Below are positions 11,373 through 22,233 of a stretch of DNA of 64,000 nt, one piece after another (positions within the stretch are counted from its first letter, which is position 1; each line of letters starts with the position of its first letter). The DNA is from Batkoa obscura (lineage: Eukaryota; Entomophthoromycota; Entomophthoromycetes; Entomophthorales; Batkoaceae), in assembly GCA_030770535.1 (NCBI GenBank), contig JASVEC010000023.1:620001-684000 (forward strand), in the 5' to 3' direction. Below the pieces are notes generated by a model that was given only the letters and a program-made list of their open reading frames with translations, was not told the DNA's origin and did not search any database. The translations under genes were made by a program, and so were the position numbers.

Positions 11373-12008
11373 TCAAGCACTTTTTGAGTAATAAGGGTTG
11401 TACTCGTTCAATCCTCTTTGAGGCTGATTTCTAGCCTCTTCCATTTCCATAGTTTGTAACTTCAGTTTCCTTCTCATCTCTTCAAATTCCTGTGGGAGCC
11501 TTTTTTTACCATGCCCTTTTGTTACGATATGAGAATTCAAATGATTCAAAGCCCCATACGATTTGTTACAACCTGGATATATACAAAAATAAAGGCGTTG
11601 TACTTCCTCGTATTTTCTTCTTGGTCTAGGTTTTTTCCCCTCCTCCATCGAGAATATTGAATCTACCTCCATTTTAAATGGTTGAGAATGGCCTTTTCCA
11701 ATTTGGAAGTTTCTGTCTATTTCTGAAAAAGGGGGAAGCATATCACGGTTTATATTATACATCTCCATGTTTGAATTTCTCCTTGATATTCCTGTATATC
11801 TGGGGAAAAACTCGGGTAAAGTCTCAGATAAAGATGGGAGCGTCGTGTCAGCTTTATGAAGTAGCTTTGGGATTGGGCATACCCTTTCATCTTCATAATT
11901 TGGATTATTATCAGGAGAATTTTGAATGGTGGAAGGATGAGGTTGGTATGGATGATAATGATGGGACTCTTTTTTAATAAAACTACCAGGATCGTTTTTG
12001 GAATTCAT
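11373..12008 (-). CDS. Con7-like C2H2 zinc-finger protein
   Basis: Single-exon ORF of 211 residues from an ATG at 12008. The N-terminal 125 residues are polar and Pro/Ser/His-rich. Residues about 128-195 carry the fungal Con7-type module RRKYEEVQRLYFC, then PGCNKSYGALNHLNSH and GHGKKRLPQEFEEMRRKLK: one C-x4-C-x12-H-x5-H finger with the basic flank and EEF helix typical of that family. In Magnaporthe, Con7 controls morphogenesis genes; here a nuclear DNA-binding role is inferred only from the domain. The protein is shorter than most Con7 proteins. A second, more reduced relative lies at 26090-26512. Confidence 0.82.
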   Translation of the reverse strand: MNSKNDPGSFIKKESHHYHPYQPHPSTIQNSPDNNPNYEDERVCPIPKLLHKADTTLPSLSETLPEFFPRYTGISRRNSNMEMYNINRDMLPPFSEIDRNFQIGKGHSQPFKMEVDSIFSMEEGKKPRPRRKYEEVQRLYFCIYPGCNKSYGALNHLNSHIVTKGHGKKRLPQEFEEMRRKLKLQTMEMEEARNQPQRGLNEYNPYYSKSA

Positions 12009-15000
12009 GATGGAATGTTAAAAAGAGAGAAAACATAAGAAAAACTTTTTATTGATTGATTGATGTCCCGTATTTTTAGTTCCTTGTTTCAAATTTAAGC
12101 ATTTATTACTTGAAGTGATGTATTTAAAGTTTATACGCTGTATTACCTAACTTAAATTAAACTTAAGAATTTTTAATGCTATTCCATAAATAGTGACAAA
12201 TTAAGCTATTTTGCGTGTTACTCATTTTTAGATTACCTCTTTTTCTAAACTTGACTATTCAATAGTGTTAAATTGGAAATATCCAGTTTAGTCCCTCAAA
12301 AAACCTATTATTTAGGTAAAAGCTGCCCCAAAGATTTAAACTATAGCGAATAAATAATGTATTGGAGCTTACATCATTAAGTCCCTAGTTTCCTAAATAT
12401 ATATTTTCTTGTATTTAAAACAATAAAAAATTTACATTTATATAAACTTTTATAATATTATAAACATAAATTTGGAAGTATAGATTTTGTTAGATCCTAA
12501 TTTTATTTCTATCAGGTTTACGTATTAAAAACTAATAGTTGAGATTATGGCTTTGTTTAAGTTATATTAGATAAAAGCGGTATTGTTAACTCAAATCAAT
12601 TATATCTCCCAATAATTGTTTTCTGGAGCACTGATAAAAAATTATTATTTAGCTTCTTATAAGTGAACCGAGACCTATTAAATAGTTGGGATCTAAAGTA
12701 AGATAGACTAAGTTTAAAGCTTCAAGAACAAAACAAATAATTCTAATGATTTAGTTTCTAAGTACCAGAGTATAAACTAATATAAGTCTGTGAAGTACTC
12801 TGTGAAATTTTTTGTTTTATTCTATTTCTGAATATTACAAAAGCCTATTTAGAAATGGAATGATATTAAAGTTGTACATAAATACAGCTAAAAAACAACA
12901 TTTGAATTATTTCATAAAAATTAAAAAAAGTTCAGGTGATTAATTTTTTTAATTGGGATTTCAATATATTTGGACAATATATTAAAATTAAAAGGATGAA
13001 ACAGAATTGTACATAGCAAATTTTAGAAAGAAACATTTGCAGTATCTGCTGTACCAATTACATGTTGATTATCTAGTATTCTTCTCACTATCAAAACCCA
13101 TATGATCGTAGAATGGTGCTTTATCATGACCCATGTTCTTATCAATATACAAATCATTTTTGGGGCAAAATAAAAAAAATAGATTTTTTCTACTTTAGTT
13201 TGACAGGGTAGTAAACTGTAAACATTTAACACTAATGGAAAGGGTATGTAGACTTGTGTAAACAAAGTAAGCGTTTTTTGAATTAAAGGTATTACTGGAA
13301 TTAAAATGTGACTAACTTTAAAACTAAATAAGTTCTTTGGTAGCTTTTTTAAAGTTAAAGTAGACAGGGTATTAATTCATATTTTTCTCAATACCGAATA
13401 CATTACATTATAAATTGGATTACATATCATTTGATTGGCCTAATGCATTAATATAACCAATAAAGGCACCAAACCTAATAGCTAGAATAACAAATGCTAT
13501 AACGCAATGAAAAAACTACCCCAAAACCAGACTCCTGAGATAAATTGGAATTTCAAAATATTATAGGTAGTAGACTAAACGAAACAGCTCTATTTCTAAT
13601 ATATACCTATTAAATTACTAATATATTGAAGCTGCTTTCTTAGATAGAAGGTTTTGCATAATAAGTAACCCAATACCTTAGTAAAACAGTTAACTATATC
13701 TATACTCAACTTACATTTTTCACATGCCATAAAATAAACAGAACTATCTAACAACATGGAGTTAATAGCGAAATAAACAAGCTCTAATTTTTATTTGTTA
13801 TGGTGCTGTGCTCATTTTAAGGATTAATTCAAAAAGGATTCAAGTATAGATACATGTAGTTACCAAGCATTATTATTGGAATCTTAGTCAGCCTTAAATA
13901 TTTGATGGAATTGATTCATACCTCACTTAAAGCCGAAGTATACTTGCCAAATATTATACTAAAATGTTCTTTTTACCAAGCCTGTATAATTAAAAATGTC
14001 TAAAAAATGGGTTATAGTTTGGTTTAAGTAATTATAATGATCTAATATGCAATAATCTCAAACATTTTTGACTACTCAAAAAAGTGAATATTCCAAATAG
14101 AGAGAATTTTATAGCTCATACTTATTTAATATAACAAGTACAACTCATTTGAAGATAATCGAGGAATTTATTTCCATAGCCTATGTCAAACAGAATAGAA
14201 TTGGTCTAGTTTAAAGTCGTACTGATTTGATAAAGCTATTAAGGTTAAATATTCAATCTGACTCCATAACAAAGCAGGCTTTTAAAGAACTATACATAAA
14301 GATAAATCTTGTTACAAATTTAAAAGCCACTACACCTTTATTGTTTATTTTAGCAACTTTAACTTTATATATGAAGAACATCTTCACGCTACTTGTGAGT
14401 CTAAAACTCTGTTGCGCATTTTATTGCTAAAAAAAACTACTTACTTCTATAATTATTCGCACCATATATTTGTCTAGCCTAAATTTTGTTTGAAGTTAAT
14501 TGACTGATGAAAAATGTGTTCATTATAGCTTCATAAAAGTTTTACTTAAGGGGATGGGAATCATACAGAGTGGTAGTAAAATTAGCTATTGCCGCATTTA
14601 AAAGTATGTTAGGAAATTTCGAACAAAGGTTCAATAAAATTGATCCATTTGCCAGTTTAAGAAATCTTCCTAAATCTATAATAACTTCTAATAAATGGAA
14701 GCTTATATAAATTAATTTATTTATACTATTTATAACAGCGAAATAGACTAATGTAGACAAACCAACATCCCCTTAATTTAGAAATAAATCCTTCATTTAT
14801 AAGAATTCAGTTTTTTTCTGTTAAATGTTTACCTTTAGGCTATTTTTCAAGTTTTCTTAAAATTAGTGTCTTCCCTTTAAAAAAAATGTAGCTTTTTACA
14901 ATCTTAAATTAGTCAAGCTAAAATTTAGCACTAAAAAGATTGATCTGTGTTTCTTTGTAAGCTGTTTTTCAATAAAAACTTTAAGGGTAAAAAGCTTTAA

Positions 15001-17410
15001 CTTTAAAAATAGTAAATTATTTAAACCTAGGTTTCTTTTTTTGCTTAATTACTATGCTAATTTTAATAAATTGTTAAAATCACAATTTTACTTTTGTTTA
15101 ATTGTCGCTATGACGTGTATAAAGGTGTTAGGACTGAATTAAGCCAAAGAATGAACGATTTTTACAAATTGTAGTTTTGATTTTCATAAAATATAGTTCA
15201 AATTTTGGCCATAGTAGTATTTGATATTCAATAATATATGGGGATGTATTTTTGTGTTTAAGAATTTTACTAACAATTTTTCCATTCAAATAGCGCTTAA
15301 AAAATATAAAGTAATGGAATCAAAAAAAACATCTCCATATGGGGCGATATTTTTTTACCAATTGTGTCCTTTTTATTTTTAAAAATTTAGGAATTAATTT
15401 CTAAACTTTAAAAAATAACAAAAAAAGGACAATAGATAAAGCATTTCGATATAATAAAATATTGTAGATTAACAGATAATTTTACTAACAAAATAAAATT
15501 AGAAGAATCTTGGTTAACCCAAAGACTCTCAGGTGTTTTATTACTTTTTTTTTAATAGAAGTAGCAATAGAGCCTAATCAGTTTAAGGGTAACGAAGGAA
15601 GAAAATGTAAGGCTTAGAGTATGGTAAAATCTGAATTGTACAATTATCGAAAGGTACTTAGTTTAAGAGCTACTACTCCTAAACAGATTTAGTTGAAGAT
15701 GGTTAATCTATGTTCAGCTTTGTGCCATTTTAAACTAAGTAAATATATAAAAATTATGTGAAACGTAATAAAGCAGTAAACTTTTTATTTTTTATTTTTT
15801 ATTTTTGTTTTTTCTATTAAATATCTAATCTAATAATTTAACTTAGTTTATTGTTTGTATAAATTAATTATAAATTTGGATTTTAAATAAAATTTAAAGC
15901 TATGTTTATTTTTTTATAAACTAATTTATTACAAGATATTTATTTTGTTTGTTATATACTTAATATTTCAACTTTTTTTCTTGGATTTAATGCTTTTAGT
16001 TTATTTGGTTCAATATCTAACTATCTTAATTATACTAAAATACACAGCAACTCTAGGCCAGAATCTGTGATATTATTTAATCTATTTTATTTATCAGATG
16101 AAAATATTTAAATATAGTGATGGATAAAAGTGAGTCTATGTTACAGCTAATTTTGAGATTTATAGGGCATATCCTTGGCATTTAATCAGCATACTTGGCT
16201 GAAAGTAAGGCTATATATTCAGAATATTAAATATGGTTTTCTAGAATATTATTAAAAATCACAAAAAATATTTTATATAGACTTACTTTTAGCTATTGCC
16301 ATATTTAAAATATTTTGTGCATTATTTAAGCTTAAAATTTAAAAAATTGGCGAAATTCTTAAACAAAAAATGCCCAAAAATTGTTCTTTTCAAAGTTCTT
16401 AAAATCTTAAGAGTTACTTTAAAAATAAACTCATAATCAAGCTTTGAAACTTTATTATTTTATAAATTTTATTAATCTTCATAGCTTATGATTGTAATGA
16501 ATAGATAGTAAAATCGGTTTGTATTTATATTACCATATTTTCCGATTTTCCCATTGTATTAACTCTTTTAGGGACTAAGGATAGGTAGCAGATTTTCTTG
16601 CCTTACGCCTTGAATGGCTAACATTTTATATTGATAAACACCTTGGTTTATCAACGATTTGTCGATAATAACCAAAGCTATGAATCCCCCATTAAACAGC
16701 ATGAGTACCCTTGGCCATCTTTAATACTTGTTAGATTTATCAAATACTTTCCTGTAAAGGCTGGAGGTTTTCTACATGAGAAAATTGAAAGCTACTAGCT
16801 TATTAAACTTTAATATATAATATCAGCGATATTTAATTTGACAAAAATCAGATTTCCATACTAAATATCAATAAAATTAACTTATACTCTATTTTAGTTG
16901 ATTTGATTTAACATAAATCTAATATTTACTACCGAGTTTATTCTAATGCTTATCTAATGCAATTTGTTACTACTTATCATATATAAATACCTTATAACGA
17001 TATCGCTACCACTGTATTGTAATTTTGAACACTGCTACTATGTCTTCAATTTTATGCTTTGTAAAAACTAAAGGACAAGTTAAAAAACGTTGATTGTATT
17101 TGAAACAGCTTTGATTTATAGATGTTATTTAAATATAATAAAGCTGGTTATAGTAAATTACCGTAAATATCAGGACGTAATTCAGCATAAAAAAGTAACC
17201 ATTTATATAACCTATAATTGTAGAGCCTTTTGAATAAAAAATAAAAAGTATGACATTTTCAATTGACACGCCTATCTATGTAATGTCAGTATATAAAATG
17301 CATCAGTTTACCTTCAAACAAAAGCTGATAGATCATTTATAAAAATTAAAAGTAAATTTTATTACGGAGACACCTCTAATATCGTTAGGGTTTCATGATG
17401 AGATTTTAAA
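12009..17410. other. Long gene-poor tract
   Basis: About 5.4 kb AT-rich. One clear MITE at 15240-15336. Short minus-strand codon-like scraps near 13.6-13.8 and 14.54-14.76 kb share a LVYFA..INS motif but are too short and broken to call. A poly-pyrimidine run (repeated TTTTTA) lies near 15782-15815, and a 9-bp hairpin TTGATAAAC/GTTTATCAA lies near 16632-16656. No gene I can support. Confidence 0.5.
15240..15336 (+). mobile_element. MITE copy (GGGGATGT family)
   Basis: About 97 bp, GGGGATGTATTTTTGTG to ACATCTCC, flanked by ATAT on each side. Close to consensus. Confidence 0.9.
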
Positions 17411-17988
17411 TCAAGCAAAATTCTTGTATGCATAGAAAAGGATAGCAACGATAACTGGGATAAGAAGAGGGATAATACTAAAAATAGATTTATTTAGTTT
17501 AGTTTTCGAATAAAGTGTATGTTAACACAATATGCACCTTTTTACAATAAAAATAATGTTTATAAATTAGTATAAAAAACTTACTTTGATCCTCCTGTTG
17601 AGTGTTGAGCAGCTGATTTAACTTGCTCTTTTGCTTCAGATTTTACTGGCTATAAAAATTAAGTTAGAATTCTTGATAAGAAATAACTATATTTACTTCT
17701 GAATCTGGATCAATAGTCCCGACTTTATAACTTTCAAGGAGCTTATCAGCAGATTCGGAATGACCAATATCTAAATAAGCTTCGGTAGCATCTTGACCAC
17801 CAAGCTCAAGGAGAACCTCTTCACCTCCTGGATGCTAAAAATATAAATCAATGTGAAAAAATAATAATAATAATATTTACTTCTTGAATAAACTTGGTAA
17901 CATCATAAACATTTCCATTTACAATAAGATAAAGATCTGAGTCAGATGAGTGAGCGCTAACCTCTTGTTTAGTAAAGACTTTAGACAT
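17411..17988 (-). CDS. Cytochrome b5, tail-anchored, 4 exons
   Basis: Exons 17988-17881, 17834-17697, 17649-17585 and 17477-17411 join in frame to 125 residues. The heme domain shows the axial-ligand motif HPGG (His37) and the second ligand in DIGHS (His61), within LIVNGNVYDVTKFIQE and GGQDATEAYLDIGHS. A polar linker follows. The last exon encodes IIPLLIPVIVAILFYAYKN, a C-terminal membrane anchor, which is the usual ER-membrane layout. The protein donates electrons to ER desaturases and hydroxylases. A TAA read at the third exon boundary belongs to the GTAAGT intron donor, so skipping the last intron would wrongly give a soluble form. Length agrees with fungal cytochrome b5. High confidence. 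Confidence 0.93.
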
Positions 17989-18694
17989 TGTATTTAACTA
18001 TAGATTTAAACAATGAAGATTGATTAAAGATCAAAGATTAGATCAATTCCCGCACCTTTTTATTTAGTCTTGGAGTTTATCCTTTATTACTAATGATTGG
18101 TTTACTCGCAGATTGAATTCGCTTAAACAATAGGCTAATTCTGAAATTTTTCATTTTTATCCAATCATTTAGATTCTACGGTAATTAGTTTGGTAGGCTA
18201 AAATATAATGGTAGTTTAAGCGTAGAGAAGGTGGATAAATGGGTTCGTTTATCAAGGCTTTGTGATATATATAGAGTGATTTGGTAATTTTCCCAATAAA
18301 AACTATAGATAATATGTTTTAAGATCAATGATCTAAGATTTAACAAAATAACTCAAATTAATGCTTATTCGAAAATGCGTTTATCTTAATAGATACATAT
18401 GTGGATGTCTCTCTGTTTCAGTTTTGTATATTTTTGTGTAGTATAAAATTAAAAATCACTAGCTAAATGCTGAAACAGAAAAGACATTACTATATTACTT
18501 TCACATTCTATAGCTTTGCTACATCATAAATGATATTACATAAAATGATATAGTTATTGAACTTCTAGTATCCTTTTAAAATAAATTTATACAATATTCT
18601 CATAGTTCACGGTAATTTCGAACAACTTTCTCCGCATTAATATTATCAATACAATAAAACTAAATAAAAAAAACTCTAATCAATTTATAATATA

Positions 18695-18791
18695 GGGATG
18701 TATTTTTTTGCTTAAGAATTTTACTAACAATTATTCTACTCAAATAGCGCTTAAAACATGGAAAAAGTAATGAAATCAAAAAAACATCCCC
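18695..18791 (+). mobile_element. MITE copy (GGGGATGT family), near-consensus
   Basis: 97 bp, GGGATGTATTTTTTTG to CAAAAAAACATCCCC. The two ends form a terminal inverted repeat of about 15 bp. One of the best copies for defining the element. Confidence 0.92.
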
Positions 18792-19441
18792 ATATACTAA
18801 TAATATTTTCATAGTCTACTTTTATTAAAAAATATAAAAACTTTATCTTTAATAAAACACATGAATTTGTTTGATTTAAAATAAAGTCTTTTAGAACAAA
18901 GTTATTGTAATAGATACCGATATTTCTAAATAATAGATACGTAATTATTTTTATAGTATTAAAACCATCCTTGAATTTATTGCTTTTAGACTTCTTTGAG
19001 TTTAATAAGATCTAGTCTTTTTCTAGTTTTTAATTTCTTTATTTCCAGCTTCTAACTTTTGTTTAATAACTTCTAAGCTCTCCTTGAGATTAAAAAAGTA
19101 TTCTAAAACGAGATAATAGTCTTACTACATTTATCAAGTTTTTATTAAGTGTAAATATACTAGGTTTAGAATAAAGTAGATGCTGTTCGGGAGGGTTTTA
19201 ACTATCCAAATGTTCAGCTTACCAACTTGAGGTTTTTATAATCCCGTATTTTAAAAAATTTGAAGTGGTATTAAAGACATTTAAGTACTGGTATAATATT
19301 AATAAAACCTAATGATTGTATAAAGATGTTCTTTTGGAAAATAGATGCTAGCCATATATATCATTATAATGATTGAACTAAAAATAAATACTCTTATTTA
19401 TATCATATATTCCAATAGTTATAAAAATTCAATTACTATAT

Positions 19442-19538
19442 GGGGCTGTTTTTTTTGGTTTCATTATTTTTCCATTTTTTAAGCACTATTTGAGTGGAAA
19501 GGCTGTAGTAAAATTCTTAAACAAAAAAATCCATCCCC
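19442..19538 (-). mobile_element. MITE copy (GGGGATGT family)
   Basis: 97 bp inverted copy, GGGGCTGTTTTTTTTGG to CATCCCC, flanked by ATAT on both sides. Confidence 0.92.
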
Positions 19539-19879
19539 ATATGCTATATATAATTCAAAAGAATTTATGTTTAAAGTAAAATAGAAATTTCTTCATGATT
19601 ATAAGAAACAACCTGTATATATTGTATAAATGATGGTACAGATAATATGACTAATAGATTTCAAAAATCTATCATTAATGTTCTACATTTCCTATTAGAA
19701 TAAGATTTAGCTCCAGATTTTAATAAGTTTTATTATTAAATAATTGTAATATTTATACTAATAAAATGATTTAATAATTGATTAGTATTTTATGATTTAG
19801 TTTTAAAATTCATATACACCATCACTCATTAGAGTTAATATGAAGTTATTCTATTAAAGTCAATACAAAATTGCTTTAT

Positions 19880-19974
19880 GAAATGTCTTTTTTTGTTTAT
19901 CGATTTTGCTACTAATTTTTCACTTAAATAGCATCTGAAGAATGGAAAAAATGATGAAACCAAAAAACACCCTC
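19880..19974 (+). mobile_element. MITE copy (GGGGATGT family), diverged
   Basis: About 95 bp with worn left end; the right half (AATGGAAAAAATGATGAAAC) is clear. Confidence 0.78.
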
Positions 19975-20329
19975 TATTATAATCAATATAATAACAAACA
20001 ACATGAATCAGTAATACAATAGGAACCTAATTTACAAACAAAATATGATTGAGGGATATCTCACCTCAATAATTGTTATCATTGTATCTTTAACTAAAGT
20101 GTAATAACTTCGATTTAACCTAATATTCAATATAAAATAAAAATAAAAATAAAAACGGAATTAATCCTTTCATATTATATTAAAGAATTTATTATATAAT
20201 AATATCAAGTTCTCAAATTTATACATTTAGTTTCTAAAAAGATGTTTATTATTAATATTACATTTTATTAATGCAGTTGTTTAAATTAGCTCTATTCAAA
20301 GCAAGGATTGTTAGGTTGGAGTTAGTCGT

Positions 20330-20795
20330 TTATAATAAAGAAGCTGCAAAGTTTAGCCAAAAGTTAATAGAGACTCCTAAGATAACTGAAATAATTAATA
20401 TTATAGGTCCCAATCTTTCATCTAAAAAATGAGTCAATAAGTTTTCAAAAATTGAATTAAATTAAATTACCATAAAAGCCAATCTCCTTATTACTGATCT
20501 TATTTGCTCTCCAGCGGAAAACTATATAAGAGTATACCATAAGCGCAACTGAAAGGATAGCAAAAGTAGAAGCAGAGTAAAACCCAGCTGGGGTATCGGA
20601 ATAATTTAATAATGCTATTGATAATGAGCCTAAGATTAGAGAGAATTTCAACCATGATAAAAACGTTCTCTCATTAGCAAAAAATCCTTTTGGATTAGGG
20701 GGTTTACTTGTTGGTGGGGTTACATTTTCGTTTATTCTTTCATAGCCTGAAAACCCTAACTGAGCTAATACATTCTGTAAGAAATTTTGAGTCAT
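20330..20795 (-). CDS. VTC1: VTC1-like small membrane subunit of the vacuolar transporter chaperone complex, 2 exons
   Basis: Exons 20795-20471 and 20421-20330 join across a 49-bp intron to 138 residues. The VTC membrane domain is clear: [20 protein letters not shown], then two further hydrophobic segments, an FRWRAN loop, GFYDERLGP and a final segment ending INFWLNFAASLL. S. cerevisiae Vtc1 is about 129 residues and has only this three-helix domain, as here. In yeast it is an obligatory partner of the SPX-domain subunits that make and import vacuolar polyphosphate. The neighbouring divergent gene at 22234 encodes such a partner. Without the intron the frame would stop after GNLI and lose the last helix. 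Confidence 0.93.
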
Positions 20796-22233
20796 TGTAA
20801 TACAATAAAAAAATCAAATTCCCTTTTGAACTTTTTATTTAAAATTATTTTTTTATTAAATTATAAAGTTAACAAATCATTGACAATCTTCAATTTTATG
20901 CTTAATTTTATTTGATAAACCCATTTTTTTTGATTACACACTAATGATGAGAGGTATAGTTTATTTAGGAATGAAGATATTTGAAGAACTGAATAGAGTG
21001 TTAGAGGATTGCAGAAATTCTTTGATGAGTATTTTAGTTTTAAAGATATTGAGAAACCAGCTTTCTTTAAAAGATAATGACTCCTTTTCGACTCCACTAA
21101 GGCCCAAACCACTTTAATTGAAAAAGGGACAGTTTAATCAAAATTAATAATTTAAAAAATAAATTAAGTATAATGAGTACAACCATCCATGAATATAGAA
21201 GGCCGAGGTTTTTTTAAGACCTAATCTTTAATTGTTTTTTAATAAAACTTGTGATATTTTTTTATCTATTTTTAAAATTAAAGTTAAATCCCTTTGATTG
21301 TGACCTACTCATGATATAAAACGCTTTAAAGTATACTCATAATATATTTAATTCCATTTTGTTAATATTTTTTATTACATATTTAATGAAGGAATATAAC
21401 TATTTAATAATGCACTCTATTAATCGAACAAATTAAATTATGTATAAAATATAGATAGGCTTATTAGAGTATATTAGATGCGAGAATTGTATAATTCCAC
21501 CTTTTATTATTTTCTGAGGTGGAACTTTTGTTGCACAAAATAGTATTTTTTTTTCAAAAGTTGGAATATATTTATTATTAGTTGTTGAAATATCTGTAAC
21601 CTTTACTATAATGGCTAAACCGTAATTATATACATTGAAGCGATATACCTTTTGAGAATATCGGCTCTAAATAGTAAACTAAAAATAATCGTAGGGGGAT
21701 GGTATTAAAGCATATTCTATGACTTAACATTTCATTTTATTTAGATAACCTTGGTTTCACCCTTTAATTAACTGTCGCCCTTTGATTAATTTGATATAAT
21801 AATTTTAGAATAAACATCATACACTAATATATTAGTATTGTTGGTATTATAAATATCATATCATATTTTTATAGTATCATAAAATTAAAGCTTTAATATA
21901 GTATATAACAATATACATTTCATGTTGAAACAAATATGCAATCATATTCTTTGATGATTTAAAAATCACAAAAAATAGAACTATTTGTGTAAAAATGATA
22001 CCTTAGCAATATGACCCAAATCCCCAAAAATAGTAATAAAAAAAAAGAAGTCGCGGTCATTTTCTAATTTCATTTTTAAGCATAATATCTACTAAGATTG
22101 TGGTTACGTTACACCAATTATCTCTCTAAATTAAATTTAAATAAGAAGTAGAAATTTATTTAATTTTCATCTTTTTCATCTTTTTCATCTTTTACATCTT
22201 AACTTTAAATTTAATAAAAGATATTTTAGCATT
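20796..22233. promoter_or_regulatory. Shared divergent promoter region of the two VTC genes
   Basis: The 1.44 kb between two opposite-strand VTC starts. I see no MITE, tRNA or convincing ORF. Just upstream of the VTC4-like ATG (22167-22199) is a pyrimidine-rich tandem of about four CTTTTTCAT units, probably in the 5' leader or core promoter. I looked for a CACGTG phosphate-response site by eye and saw none. Confidence 0.5.

Larger units (their letters stand above)
17989..20329. other. Intergenic between cytochrome b5 and VTC1
   Basis: Contains three MITE copies (18695, 19442, 19880). Otherwise AT-rich with no recognisable gene. Confidence 0.55.

Noticed and set aside
11678-11977. Plus-strand 99-codon ORF inside the Con7-like gene
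   Set aside because: Antisense image of a conserved zinc-finger protein gene.
13023-14760. Scattered minus- and plus-strand ORFs with a shared LVYFA..INS motif
   Set aside because: Too short and the similarity covers only about ten residues; not enough to call a relic.
16550-16790. Patch with higher G+C and an open minus-strand run of about 47 codons
   Set aside because: No start, no recognisable domain and no partner exons; left as intergenic.
17580-17590. Stop directly after ...STGGSK in cytochrome b5, suggesting a soluble form
   Set aside because: It is the GTAAGT donor of a third intron; the next exon encodes the expected C-terminal membrane anchor in frame.
20861-21112. 83-codon minus-strand ORF just upstream of VTC1
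   Set aside because: Lies in the VTC1 promoter, has no recognisable feature, and contains no splice link to VTC1.
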